A stretch of 64,000 bases of DNA from positions 682,001-746,000 of the forward strand of contig JACKMX010000003.1 in the NCBI GenBank assembly GCA_024235175.1, written 5' to 3'. Below are positions 17,566 through 26,324 of this stretch, in pieces. The stretch's first letter is position 1, and each line of letters starts with the position of its first letter. The position numbers and the translations under genes are program-made. The DNA comes from Chromatiaceae bacterium (GTDB lineage: Bacteria > Pseudomonadota > Gammaproteobacteria > Chromatiales > Chromatiaceae). The notes beneath the pieces are model-generated. The model ran no database searches. It saw only the letters and a list, made by a program, of their open reading frames with translations, and was not told the DNA's origin.

Positions 17566-18479
17566 TAAAGAATGTTTTTTTTCAGAATCACACGAGAAAG
17601 CCGATTAATGAATCTGGCTAAAACTGGTCTTTCTTTCGATTTGTAGTAGACCCTAATCTCTTCAACCGCATAACTGGATTCCTGTATCTTTACATCCAGA
17701 TTTACTTCAATGGCATGATTGAGCTTGCGCCGTTCAATCGAATAAGAGTTACCACTGTGTGTCCCGCTGCCATCAATACCAATGTTATCTGCATAGGTTA
17801 AAGAAGGGTTCAGGCATAGGCCGTGATTTTGATAGATTGTGGCATACCAGAATATCGCCCAGGTATCAATTTTCTTTTCGGCATTCTCAATAATCTGTGT
17901 CCAAAAGATTCCAGAGCCATCGAGATCGAAGTGATACTGCTGCGCTTCGGAAAATTCGTTTATTAACCTTACCGGATTTTTATCAAATTTTTTCCATCTG
18001 TCCGCCCAGGTGGCCCAACCCCAACAGTTCATTACCCGCCACAGAAAAACATCATTTAATTTTTCAGTTTTGATTGGATAGTTCCAGCCACTGATATGCC
18101 AGACTTTCTGTTTGTCCTGATAAAAATCCAAAGCCAGATTCATGAAGGTTAAAAAGGCTGAACTGGTAACTATGTCATCTTCAAGAACTATAAGTCGGCC
18201 ATGTTGTCTGACCACTTCTGTTACGCCGTGAATAATCGACCTGGCAAGACCCCAATTTTGATCTCGCTCAATGATTTTCACTGACCTGAATCCGTCGACG
18301 GACTTAATATAGTCCCTTACTGCAATAACCCCCGCCACGGCATCACTGTTTTTTGGAGCATCAGAGAAAATAACCAGATCGCTCTCGGCTGCACCCAAGT
18401 TGTTCTTAAGTGCTTCGATGGTCTCACGTGTATGGGTGGGCCTGTTGTAAACGAACAGGGCGATCGGTGCATGCTCCAC
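17565..18479 (-). CDS. Glycosyltransferase family 2-like protein
   Basis: This 304-residue protein has the N-terminal fold of GT2 enzymes acting on glycan chains. IALFVYNRPTHTRETIEAL opens the nucleotide-binding region, VIFSDAPK follows, and LIVLEDDIVTSSAFLTFMN supplies the acidic metal-binding motif near residue 98. The later segment CWGWATWADRWKKFD is characteristic of a GT2 subgroup found in O-antigen and capsule loci. It touches its neighbours on both sides by one base, so it is part of one operon with the flippase gene at 18479-19822. Confidence 0.85.
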   Translation of the reverse strand: MEHAPIALFVYNRPTHTRETIEALKNNLGAAESDLVIFSDAPKNSDAVAGVIAVRDYIKSVDGFRSVKIIERDQNWGLARSIIHGVTEVVRQHGRLIVLEDDIVTSSAFLTFMNLALDFYQDKQKVWHISGWNYPIKTEKLNDVFLWRVMNCWGWATWADRWKKFDKNPVRLINEFSEAQQYHFDLDGSGIFWTQIIENAEKKIDTWAIFWYATIYQNHGLCLNPSLTYADNIGIDGSGTHSGNSYSIERRKLNHAIEVNLDVKIQESSYAVEEIRVYYKSKERPVLARFINRLSRVILKKNIL

Positions 18480-19822
18480 TACGAACTCTCAAACTGGTTT
18501 TCTTTAACAAGATAAATCGGAAAAAATGCCCTGTGCTTTAAAACAATAAGATGTCGTAACTGACCGTCGAACCAGTCGTAAAGGTAATTGGCCGATATCT
18601 GACTGATCAAGGTTGCAACTGCAGCCCCGAGAATTCCGTAAGAGGGGATCAGAAAAAGATTGATTGTTATGTTGATAACCGCACCGGACAGAGTTCTATA
18701 GAACGCTTTTTTTGTGAAGTTTTCGGCTGCAAGAAACTTACCGAAAGCCACACCAAGGAATACAAACACTCCAGCCCAAATGTGCACGATCAGTACGCTG
18801 GCTGCCTCCAGGTAGTCATTTCCGAAAAGAAATCCTATCAGCCAAGGACTGATCATGCTTACCGGCAGGGCGACAAAAATCGCCATCCAGACCATAAGCG
18901 TATAAAGATTCTGTAAGTGTGAAAAGTACAGCTGCTCACTGTTTTTTTTTGCTTCCACAATTGCGGGGAATACAGAGCTGGCGATGATCACCGGAATAAA
19001 ATACCAGGTCTCACTTATGCGTACAGCCGCTGCATACTGTCCTACAGCATCTGTACTCAGCATTTCCTTGATCATAATCTGATCGATTTTCATGTATACC
19101 GATATAACCAATCCGGAAAGAATGAGAGGCCATGAATCTTTTAAAAGCTCTTTTGCGGTACGCCATTCAAATTTCCAGTCAAACAGTGCAAGATGTTTGT
19201 TTATGTGGCAGAAGAAAATCAGTGCGATAGCCAGAACAATTGAATCAAACAAGGCCATCATGGCAAACAGAGTGAGCGGAGCCTTGCACAGGATGAGGGC
19301 TATTTTGATTGTGCTAGAAAGGAAAAGAGTAATGCCATTTGCGAACGAAACATACTTTGACAGGACCTTGGATTGATAGAACAGATCGATAACATTAAAG
19401 CTTTGAAATATGGCTGCAGAAGCGATAATAAAAATTAAGAGGTTGGTGTACTGATCGTTGCTCGTGAATTGGACGGCGAGCCATAGCAGTGGCAGGATTA
19501 GGATCGCACCAATGAATTTCAGGCCGAAAGCCGTACCCAGCAAAAAGTCATTCTGCAGCTCCCCTTTAACCAGCTCACGTACAACGATACTGTCTAAACC
19601 GAGTGTGGAAATGGCGGTAAACAGAATCACAAAGCTTTGCGCATAACTGAGTAGGCCAAATTTTCCCGGACCAAGATAACGCGCGACCCAGATCCCCACA
19701 AACAAACCGACGAACATACGCACTATTTTTTCAACCATCAGCCATGAAGTATTCGCGATGTAACGACGAATCTCAGGATGATTTCTGATACGGGTAATTT
19801 TATGTCGCAAACTAACCATCAA
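18479..19822 (-). CDS. Polysaccharide flippase, Wzx/RfbX type
   Basis: This 447-residue integral membrane protein has about twelve helices throughout, in the polysaccharide-synthesis (MATE/MVF-superfamily) pattern. It begins YIANTSWLMVEKIVRMFVGLFVGIWVARYLGPGKFGLLSYAQS, the usual N-terminus of this family (fragment quoted in parts: WLMVEKIVRMFVG and RYLGPGKFGLLSYAQ). The role of this family is to move undecaprenyl-linked oligosaccharide units across the inner membrane. No Wzy polymerase is evident in the cluster. It is the only flippase in the glycan block and marks it as a Wzx-dependent surface polysaccharide or repeat-unit pathway. Confidence 0.9.
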   Translation of the reverse strand: MMVSLRHKITRIRNHPEIRRYIANTSWLMVEKIVRMFVGLFVGIWVARYLGPGKFGLLSYAQSFVILFTAISTLGLDSIVVRELVKGELQNDFLLGTAFGLKFIGAILILPLLWLAVQFTSNDQYTNLLIFIIASAAIFQSFNVIDLFYQSKVLSKYVSFANGITLFLSSTIKIALILCKAPLTLFAMMALFDSIVLAIALIFFCHINKHLALFDWKFEWRTAKELLKDSWPLILSGLVISVYMKIDQIMIKEMLSTDAVGQYAAAVRISETWYFIPVIIASSVFPAIVEAKKNSEQLYFSHLQNLYTLMVWMAIFVALPVSMISPWLIGFLFGNDYLEAASVLIVHIWAGVFVFLGVAFGKFLAAENFTKKAFYRTLSGAVINITINLFLIPSYGILGAAVATLISQISANYLYDWFDGQLRHLIVLKHRAFFPIYLVKENQFESS

Positions 19823-19943
19823 TTGAAACTGTATTCGCAGCTGAAATTGTGATTATCGTATTGGCGCGCAATATGGAACTCATGTGTTTATGACCAATAA
19901 GGTTGAGTATCATGACAAGCCGATGAATCGGAAGGCTGATTGT

Positions 19944-21194
19944 TCAGGTGTTACCTCCTCTCGTATGAAACCTGACTTCGTCGAATAACTCGGCAAATCT
20001 TGCAGCACATGTTTCCCGTGAATACTCCGATCTCGCTACATCTATACCCTTCATGGACAAGCTTAACTGAAGCGCCGGGTCGTCATGCAACTTCATTATT
20101 GCCTCAGCTATCGATCCAGGGCAGTTTTCCGGCACCAGCAGGCCGGTTACACCATCTCTTACCGCATCGGGGATTCCACCGTTTGTTGTCGCAATGACAG
20201 GAACTCCGATGGCCATAGCTTCGATAAAAGTGAGGCCTTGCGCTTCAACCCAGCCATCAATCGCGGTCTTGGAAGGTCCGACAAATACATCACCAGCTTT
20301 TATGTATGACTTGATATCCTTTTGCTCAACCCAGCCTGTGAAGTGTACTCTTTCCTCCAGTCCCAGAGATTTGCTCAAATCCTGAAACTGCCCTTTGTCC
20401 TGTCCATCACCAACTACCAACAAATTAATGTCTTTCAGTTTTGGTTTTAGAATTCCAATGGCATGAATTAAATCCCTCACTCCCTTTTCTTCAACCAGCC
20501 TACCTGCGAATATGACCAAAGGACCTTCATTTTTTTTATATCTGATACGAATACCCTCAGCCTGTGACAGTTCCTTTTCTTCAAGAGGCTCTGTATTGAC
20601 GCCCATAGGAATGCGCACCAGATGTTTATCCTTTTGCAAGATCCTTTGCACTGATTTCTCGGTAAATGAGCTGTTCACCGTGATTCTGTCGGTTCCGTTT
20701 AAAGCGCTCTTCTTGAAAGGTAGCATTAAACGTCCCTGCAGACCGAAAATATCACCACCATGAACAGTCAGAATATGCGGTATAGAAAACAGACCTCGCA
20801 TTAACGCGGCATTAAATCCCTGGGGAAGAATCCAGTGCGAATGGATCAAATCATATTTTCTGCCAGAGAGTAGATACATCATCGAGAAAAGCTGGCCGAA
20901 AACCAGGAATGGTATCTTTATCCGGTTAATAGGATTTTTTCGTAGATTTACCAACGCTCCGCCTTGGTAACAGAGGGTTTCCGCTCGCTCTGGCCAAGCA
21001 TAGTGGAAACGACAAACCCGGATACCTTCCAGATTCTCTATTTCTGCCGCACCGGCAGCATGAGGAGCAAGTACATCCACCTCCCAGCCAAGAGCAGAAA
21101 GATCCTTTACAAGGTTGAGAACAAATGGAGTTGTGCTATCCCCTTGCCAACGAGGAAAATTAGATGTTACACACAGAACTCTTCCGCAACCCAT
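19944..21194 (-). CDS. Glycosyltransferase family 4 protein
   Basis: This 416-residue GT-B glycosyltransferase has an N-terminal start CVTSNFPRWQGDSTTPFV, a central IPHILTVHGGDIFGLQG, and a donor domain LVIFAGRLVEEKGVRDLIHA. The E-x7-E motif lies in EAQGLTFIEAMAIGVPVIAT. It is similar in layout to WcaL/EpsF-type enzymes. It is separated from the flippase by about 120 bases and from the upstream GT2 gene by 11 bases. Donor and acceptor are not predictable. Confidence 0.9.
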   Translation of the reverse strand: MGCGRVLCVTSNFPRWQGDSTTPFVLNLVKDLSALGWEVDVLAPHAAGAAEIENLEGIRVCRFHYAWPERAETLCYQGGALVNLRKNPINRIKIPFLVFGQLFSMMYLLSGRKYDLIHSHWILPQGFNAALMRGLFSIPHILTVHGGDIFGLQGRLMLPFKKSALNGTDRITVNSSFTEKSVQRILQKDKHLVRIPMGVNTEPLEEKELSQAEGIRIRYKKNEGPLVIFAGRLVEEKGVRDLIHAIGILKPKLKDINLLVVGDGQDKGQFQDLSKSLGLEERVHFTGWVEQKDIKSYIKAGDVFVGPSKTAIDGWVEAQGLTFIEAMAIGVPVIATTNGGIPDAVRDGVTGLLVPENCPGSIAEAIMKLHDDPALQLSLSMKGIDVARSEYSRETCAARFAELFDEVRFHTRGGNT

Positions 21195-21205
21195 AGTCAG
21201 CGAAA

Positions 21206-22180
21206 CTATTTGTCCATGTCGTTTTCGTTCAGTGTCCGGGATTCTGAGAGCTCAAGCCGCTTGACCCTTTCCAGCGTCATTTCAAGCAAGACCCGGTTTG
21301 ATGCAATTAGATCGGTCACCAGTCCGATCATATAAGCAACAAATCCCATTAATAGAAATGCACCACCTAAAACCAGGGACTGGATATGTCCGGCTCCATC
21401 GTCTGAAAAGTAGAGAAATAGGAATCTAACGATAGGTAGAAAACCAACCAGGGTAAAGAAAGTTCCAATAAGAAAAAAAACTTTCAATGGTTTATACATG
21501 CTGTATACACGCACCATTGTGCCCGCTGAGCGTATCAGGAATTCCGGGACACTCTGAAAAAGCCTGGACTCCCTTGTTGCATCATTGACTTTGACCGGGA
21601 CGCTTACCACACACATCCCGCGCTTGCCCGCTTGTATCAACATTTCTATCGTATAGCTGAAGGACGAAACAATGTTTATCCGTATTGCTGCTTCCCTTGA
21701 CAGAGCTCTGAATCCACTGACTGCGTCAGGAATTGAAATACCGGACAATTTTCTGACCAGCGCACTTCCAATACGCTGTAGAATTTTTTTTGTCCTTGAG
21801 AAATGCTTTACTTCCGATGTTCTGCGGTCCCCTACGACAATATCCGCCTCTCCCTTGATGATTGGCTGCACCAGTTTCGCTATATCAGATCCAGCATATT
21901 GATTATCACCATCGGTATTGACAATGATATCTGCCTCAGCTTTAAGTGCAGCAACCATTCCTTTCTGAAAAGAGCGTGCCAAGCCGATATTTTTTTTATT
22001 TACAAGGATATGTTCTACTCCATTCTCACGCGCCACCCTTACTGTCTGATCAAAGCTTCCGTCGTCTATTACAAGCAATTCAACCAAATCTATACCATCG
22101 ATGTTTCTTGGTATATCAGCAATTACCCGCGCTAGCGTTGTCTCTTCGTTAAAACAGGGAATTTGTACGATCAGCTTCAT
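21206..22180 (-). CDS. Polyprenyl-phosphate glycosyltransferase, GT2 with C-terminal membrane anchor
   Basis: This 324-residue dolichyl/undecaprenyl-phosphate sugar synthase-like enzyme has an N-terminal QIPCFNEETTLARVIAD, LLVIDDGSFDQTV, and the DxD-type metal site IVNTDGDNQY near residue 90. The C-terminal third has two membrane helices (about 228-290). Such proteins usually make a lipid-linked monosaccharide donor. It is the first intact gene of the minus-strand glycan run. Directly upstream lies a truncated second gene of the same general family (22281-22448). Confidence 0.9.
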   Translation of the reverse strand: MKLIVQIPCFNEETTLARVIADIPRNIDGIDLVELLVIDDGSFDQTVRVARENGVEHILVNKKNIGLARSFQKGMVAALKAEADIIVNTDGDNQYAGSDIAKLVQPIIKGEADIVVGDRRTSEVKHFSRTKKILQRIGSALVRKLSGISIPDAVSGFRALSREAAIRINIVSSFSYTIEMLIQAGKRGMCVVSVPVKVNDATRESRLFQSVPEFLIRSAGTMVRVYSMYKPLKVFFLIGTFFTLVGFLPIVRFLFLYFSDDGAGHIQSLVLGGAFLLMGFVAYMIGLVTDLIASNRVLLEMTLERVKRLELSESRTLNENDMDK

Positions 22181-22280
22181 CGGAATATGTCAGAAAATTG
22201 AATCTCAGCGATTAGAGGAACGAGTCTGTTCGTGAAATACCGTTGCCACCTTGACGGTACTCATCTACTGTAACAGCTTG

Positions 22281-22448
22281 CTAGACTTCGTCACCTAAGC
22301 CATCATCCACTACCACAACATTGGAGTAGTAACTCCTTAACTTGTTGATAATTTGAAAAATAGTACATTCTTCATTGTAGGCGGCGACAATGATGTAGGT
22401 ATCGGTTTCCTGCTCTGGGGCAAAATCAGTTTTTACGTTGGCTGACAA
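22281..22448 (-). pseudogene. Remnant of a GT2 glycosyltransferase N-terminus
   Basis: Fifty-five codons from a TTG at 22448 read through TYIIVAAYNEECTIFQIINKL and then NVVVVDDG. These are the two leading motifs of polyprenyl-phosphate GT2 enzymes (normally ...VPAYNEE... and ...VVDDGS.D.T). The frame is cut by TAG at 22281 immediately after the second motif. An in-frame stretch continues to a stop at 22212 with no GT2 similarity. Catalytic and membrane parts are missing, so it is not functional. It was probably left by deletion at the right border of the glycan block. Confidence 0.65.
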
Positions 22449-22757
22449 TATTCCGTGTCCTGATAAAGGAAGGTTTTATCCCATGAGCGAATTCCGCTCG
22501 GACGGCCTCTCCTGTTCTTTGGATTGTTAGCGGCACCGGATGACCTCGACTTGAGGAAAAAGAAGCATAACGGTTCGCGGATTAGTCTGGCAAGGGTATT
22601 CGGGATACCTGGGGTATATAGCCTAACTCACTGTATATCAAATAATTTAAGATAAGTTGTCAAAAAATGACATTGACCTGTGGGCGGTTTTCCCAGTTGG
22701 GATTGCCTCTCTGTCCGCCTTGCACTGCAAACCACCACGCAGGTGAGTTTGTATATA
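22449..22757. other. Non-coding stretch between the glycan block and glnB
   Basis: No frame on either strand gives a convincing protein. Short open stretches exist (for example a 15-codon ATG frame from 22483 preceded by GGAAGG), but none shows recognisable motifs. Composition is mixed, suggesting decayed sequence at the island border. Confidence 0.4.
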
Positions 22758-22910
22758 GTTAGCGTCCAGAAACACCCATCCATGGGATGTTTCTGGAACG
22801 AAACCGGAATATGCGATTTCCCGGTTTCTTCATTTTCAAAGACTCATCGTCTTTGAAAATGTTGGCACATTCATGTGCCAAGCTTGTGCCCGCCGTTTCC
22901 GGACGGACAC
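22758..22910 (-). repeat. Multi-hairpin repeat element, copy B
   Basis: This 153-base element contains five consecutive inverted repeats. Arms are 22766-22774/22788-22796, 22801-22807/22821-22827, a perfect 13-base stem 22831-22843/22849-22861, a perfect 8-base stem 22863-22870/22873-22880, and 22886-22892/22904-22910. The same element occurs in opposite orientation at 33443-33595. By hand alignment 136 of 153 positions are identical without gaps. It lies about 110 bases upstream of glnB. It encodes no protein. Confidence 0.88.
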
Positions 22911-23019
22911 AAAATAACCAGTGATATTGGCTTTTCCGATCAAATTGCCTGAATTATTTTTTGGCTTATGTTAATTTTACGAGTCTTACTGAACCAGAGC
23001 TAACAGGGGAATAATCAAG

Positions 23020-23358
23020 ATGAAGAAGGTTGACGCAATCATCAAGCCCTTCAAGCTGGACGATGTCCGGGAGGCGCTGTCGGCTGTGGGCATTACCGGT
23101 ATGACGGCCAGCGAAGTCAAAGGTTTTGGACGTCAGAAAGGGCACACAGAGCTTTACCGGGGTGCTGAGTACGTCGTCGATTTTCTGCCCAAGGTAAAGA
23201 TAGAGGTGGTGATCAACGAGGGACAGCTGGATGAATGTATCGAAGCCATCACCAATGCAGCGCGGACCGGAAAGATCGGGGATGGAAAGATATTTGTATC
23301 CACCGTTGAAAAGGTGGTGAGAATCCGGACCGGTGAAGAGGATGCGGCTGCGATTTAG
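23020..23358 (+). CDS. glnB: Nitrogen regulatory protein P-II
   Basis: This 112-residue trimeric signal protein integrates 2-oxoglutarate, ATP/ADP and uridylylation state to control NtrB and the glutamine synthetase adenylyltransferase. The uridylylated Tyr is at position 51 in LYRGAEY. The T-loop, B-loop (RTGKIGDGKIFV) and C-loop (RIRTGEEDAAAI) are all intact. The ...VVDFLPKVKIEV context and the C-terminus match GlnB better than GlnK, and no amtB is adjacent. A GGGGA ribosome site lies 8 bases before the ATG. It is monocistronic, with convergent bamD downstream. Confidence 0.96.
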   Translation: MKKVDAIIKPFKLDDVREALSAVGITGMTASEVKGFGRQKGHTELYRGAEYVVDFLPKVKIEVVINEGQLDECIEAITNAARTGKIGDGKIFVSTVEKVVRIRTGEEDAAAI

Positions 23359-23520
23359 TACTCCTTATGATAATTGCGGATTCAGTGAGCCTGTCAGCGT
23401 TCGGGGCAAGGCGCGCCTCACTGCTAATGGCTGCACCCTTAGCAAGAGGTGCGAGTACTAGAGGCAGGGTCACTGCCATTTCCCACCCCTCTGTCCATTT
23501 CAAAGGGGGGGGTGAGGTGC

Positions 23521-24342
23521 TCAGTTTTTGTCCAGTTCCAGATAATCCCAGACTCTCCTGCCAAAAGAGTCTTCCACTTCGACTTCCGGTATTTCCAGCG
23601 TTCCTTTCGCCTGATTATCCGCCAGAACGCGCCTGGCGTCTGCTGAAAGATCGTTCATGCCCAGTTTCTCATAGGCGACTGTCAGTATCTCCAGGGCGTC
23701 TTTAACCGATGGTGTACGCTGATATTTTTCTATCACGGTAACGCATCGATTGGCCGCCGCCAGATAGGCTTCACGTTTCATGTAGTAGCGGGCGACATGG
23801 ATTTCATTCATTGCCAGGTTGTTGCGAAGGTATACCATGCGCTGGCGCGCATCTGTTGAATACTCGCTTTCCGGAAAACGTCTTGCCAGCTCGGCAAAAT
23901 CGTTGAACGAATTCAATGTGGCGACCGGATCCCGTTGGGATGTGTCGGTCGGGATGAAGCGCTGGATGAATCCCAGGTTGCGGTTGAAGTTGACCAGGCC
24001 CTTGAGATAATAAGCGTAGTCGACATGAGCATTGCGCGGATGAAGTTTGATGAATCGGTTGGCTGCGGCAATGGCCGCTTCGGGTTTGCCGTCCTTGTAG
24101 AAGGCGTAGGCTACATCGAGTTGCGACTGAATGGCGTATTGTCCGAAAGGATAGCGGGACTCAAGCGTTTCGTAATACTTGACTGCCTGTTCGTAATCCC
24201 CTTCCGCCATGGCAGCCGACGCTTCTTTATAGAATTTCTGGGCGCTCCAGTCTTTGGTTTCATCTATCTGTTCGGGTAGCAGCGAACAGGCCGAGAGCAG
24301 CAGCAACACCGGCAGTATGCCAAGGTTTCGGAGTATGTTCAT
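23521..24342 (-). CDS. bamD: Outer membrane protein assembly lipoprotein BamD
   Basis: This 273-residue lipoprotein of the BAM complex inserts beta-barrel proteins in the outer membrane. It has a signal peptide with lipobox LLSAC (Cys at about residue 19). TPR-like repeats follow, starting EASAAMAEGDYEQAVKYYE and ...RYPFGQYAIQSQLDVAYAFYK (each a part of the typical BamD N-terminus). Length is typical. It is divergent from rluD, the conserved bamD-rluD arrangement of gammaproteobacteria. The 162 bases to glnB hold several small GC-rich hairpins (for example around 23484-23516) but no gene. Confidence 0.96.
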   Translation of the reverse strand: MNILRNLGILPVLLLLSACSLLPEQIDETKDWSAQKFYKEASAAMAEGDYEQAVKYYETLESRYPFGQYAIQSQLDVAYAFYKDGKPEAAIAAANRFIKLHPRNAHVDYAYYLKGLVNFNRNLGFIQRFIPTDTSQRDPVATLNSFNDFAELARRFPESEYSTDARQRMVYLRNNLAMNEIHVARYYMKREAYLAAANRCVTVIEKYQRTPSVKDALEILTVAYEKLGMNDLSADARRVLADNQAKGTLEIPEVEVEDSFGRRVWDYLELDKN

Positions 24343-24474
24343 TCTGTCCGGGTATCCTGATTGATCGAAGGCGGAATTATACCCGAATAGAGCGTCAAGG
24401 GGCCAATGATCGCAATTTGTCGGTGGTTATCCCGTTGCCTCGCGGGAAGGTCCGGACAGAAGCAGTGGCAGGAT

Positions 24475-25437
24475 ATGGGTGACAGGATAAAAAACTATAC
24501 AGCGTTGGTCGGGATCGAGCTGGCAGGCAGCAGGCTTGATCAGGCGCTTCCGGCACTATTCCCCGAATTTTCTCGCACCCGGCTGCAGAGCTGGATCAGG
24601 GAGGGGAGAGTCAGTCGGGACGGGCAGGTGGTATGCCGGCCCCGGGAAAAGCTGTTTGGCGGCGAATCCATTGCCCTCGAAGCAAAGCTGGATGACCAGG
24701 TTGAGAGCCGGCCGCAGGCGATTCCTCTGACCATTCTGTTTCAGGACGAGGCGATTCTGGTGGTGGACAAGCCTGCCGGATTGGTGGTGCATCCGGCGGC
24801 GGGTAATCCTGATGGAACGCTGCAGAACGCACTGCTCCATCACGACCCTGAACTGATTCAACTCCCCAGAGCCGGAATAGTACACCGGCTCGATAAGGAC
24901 ACCTCCGGTCTGTTGGTTGTGGCCCGCACCCTAGCTGCGCACAAATCCCTGGTTCAACAGCTGCAGGCGCGCAAGGTCAAGCGCGAGTATCTGGCGGTGG
25001 TCAGCGGTATTCCGACTGCAGGTGGTCGTGTGGATGAGCCGATTGGACGGCACCCGATCCATCGCACGCGAATGGCGGTTGTCCCAACCGGTAAATCTGC
25101 GGCGACAAACTACCGGGTCCTTGAGCGATTTCGCGCAAACAGTTTGCTCCAGGTAAACCTGGAAACCGGCAGAACCCACCAGATTCGTGTACACATGGCC
25201 CACATTCGACATCCGCTGGTGGGTGATCCGGCCTATGCCGGCAGGTTAAGAGTTCCAGCCGGCATCAATCAGGAACTTCAGGATTTTCTACACTCGTTCA
25301 AGCGGCAGGCGCTGCATGCGAAGCGACTGGGCATAGAACATCCGCAAACCGGAGAACCAATGGAGTGGCAGTCCGAGCTGCCGCCTGATATGCAGCAGCT
25401 GCTGCGGCTGCTACGGGAGGATCTGAACGATGATTGA
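24475..25437 (+). CDS. rluD: 23S rRNA pseudouridine(1911/1915/1917) synthase RluD
   Basis: This RNA-modifying enzyme of 320 residues has an N-terminal S4 RNA-binding domain (about 15-75, SRLDQALPALFPEFSRTRL). The RluA-type catalytic domain follows, with active-site Asp in GIVHRLDKDTSGLLVVAR, plus TGRTHQIRVHMAHI. ATG 24475 was chosen because GGCAGGA precedes it and the residues match the family start; the upstream open frame is unlike RluD. It overlaps pgeF by 8 bases, giving the conserved bamD / rluD-pgeF neighbourhood (clpB also follows in many genomes, as it does here at 30.8 kb). Confidence 0.96.
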   Translation: MGDRIKNYTALVGIELAGSRLDQALPALFPEFSRTRLQSWIREGRVSRDGQVVCRPREKLFGGESIALEAKLDDQVESRPQAIPLTILFQDEAILVVDKPAGLVVHPAAGNPDGTLQNALLHHDPELIQLPRAGIVHRLDKDTSGLLVVARTLAAHKSLVQQLQARKVKREYLAVVSGIPTAGGRVDEPIGRHPIHRTRMAVVPTGKSAATNYRVLERFRANSLLQVNLETGRTHQIRVHMAHIRHPLVGDPAYAGRLRVPAGINQELQDFLHSFKRQALHAKRLGIEHPQTGEPMEWQSELPPDMQQLLRLLREDLNDD

Positions 25438-26161
25438 CCTGATTTTTCCAGACTGGCCGGCACCGCCTAATGTCAAAGCGGTCGTCACAACACGCCGGGG
25501 TGGTGTAAGCGGGGCGCCCTACGACAGTTTCAATCTTGGCAGCCATGTAGGGGATGAACCCGCACGGGTAGCCCGGAATCGTGCGCTGCTGAAGGAGTTT
25601 GCAGATCTTCCTGCGGATCCGCTTTGGCTGCAGCAGGTTCACGGATGCGGAGTGGCACAGTTTGGCGAGGAATTGCCTCCGGTTGAGGCGGATGCAGCGA
25701 CAACGTTTGTGCCCGGAAGGGTATGTGCGGTACTGACTGCAGACTGTCTTCCGCTGCTGATCTGTAATCGCAGTGGTACCAGGGTTGCGGCAGTTCATGC
25801 GGGTTGGCGGGGGCTGGTATCGGGTGTAATAGAGGCAACGCTGGAGCGGTTCGGGAAGGAGGATGAACTGTTGGTCTGGCTGGGGCCTGCAATCGGTCCG
25901 ACTGCCTTTGAGGTGGGCAAAGAGGTCAGGGATGCATTTTTATCGGATGACCCCCAGGCGGAAACCGGATTCATGCCAGGCCGGGCGGGGCACTGGATGG
26001 CGGATCTCTACCTGCTTGCGCGAAGACGCCTGGCCCTTCCCGGGGTGGCTTTTGTCGGTGGCGGCGAATACTGCACCCACAGTGAATCCGACCGATTTTT
26101 CTCCTATCGGCGTGACGGTATCACCGGACGCATGGCATCGCTTGTCTGGTTAACCGAATAG
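25430..26161 (+). CDS. pgeF: Peptidoglycan editing factor PgeF (YfiH, copper-oxidase-like fold)
   Basis: This 243-residue DUF152 protein belongs to a family that removes wrongly incorporated amino acids from peptidoglycan precursors (also described as a polyphenol oxidase/purine phosphorylase). The metal-site residues are visible as LQQVHGCGV (His), LTADCLPLL (Cys) and AVHAGWRGL (His). It is translationally coupled to rluD. The 163 bases to the next gene contain nothing I can identify. Confidence 0.94.
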   Translation: MIDLIFPDWPAPPNVKAVVTTRRGGVSGAPYDSFNLGSHVGDEPARVARNRALLKEFADLPADPLWLQQVHGCGVAQFGEELPPVEADAATTFVPGRVCAVLTADCLPLLICNRSGTRVAAVHAGWRGLVSGVIEATLERFGKEDELLVWLGPAIGPTAFEVGKEVRDAFLSDDPQAETGFMPGRAGHWMADLYLLARRRLALPGVAFVGGGEYCTHSESDRFFSYRRDGITGRMASLVWLTE

Positions 26162-26324
26162 GTGTTGTCTGTTGTACCATCCAGTTTCGATGAAGTTTCA
26201 ATCCTGGCTGAATTTAACCGGACAGCTGACGTTATATGCCTTAAGTGAAAAGAGGTGATTTTCATGAGACGGAAAGCGTGAAGGAGAGTGGAACTCAAGC
26301 GGCGGAAACCCAAGCGGTTAAAGG

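Noticed and set aside
23356..23460. Distant inverted TAGTACTC/GAGTACTA with competing small hairpins after glnB
   Set aside because: The arms are short and nearly 90 bases apart, one arm includes the glnB stop codon, and no T-run follows. It may be chance.
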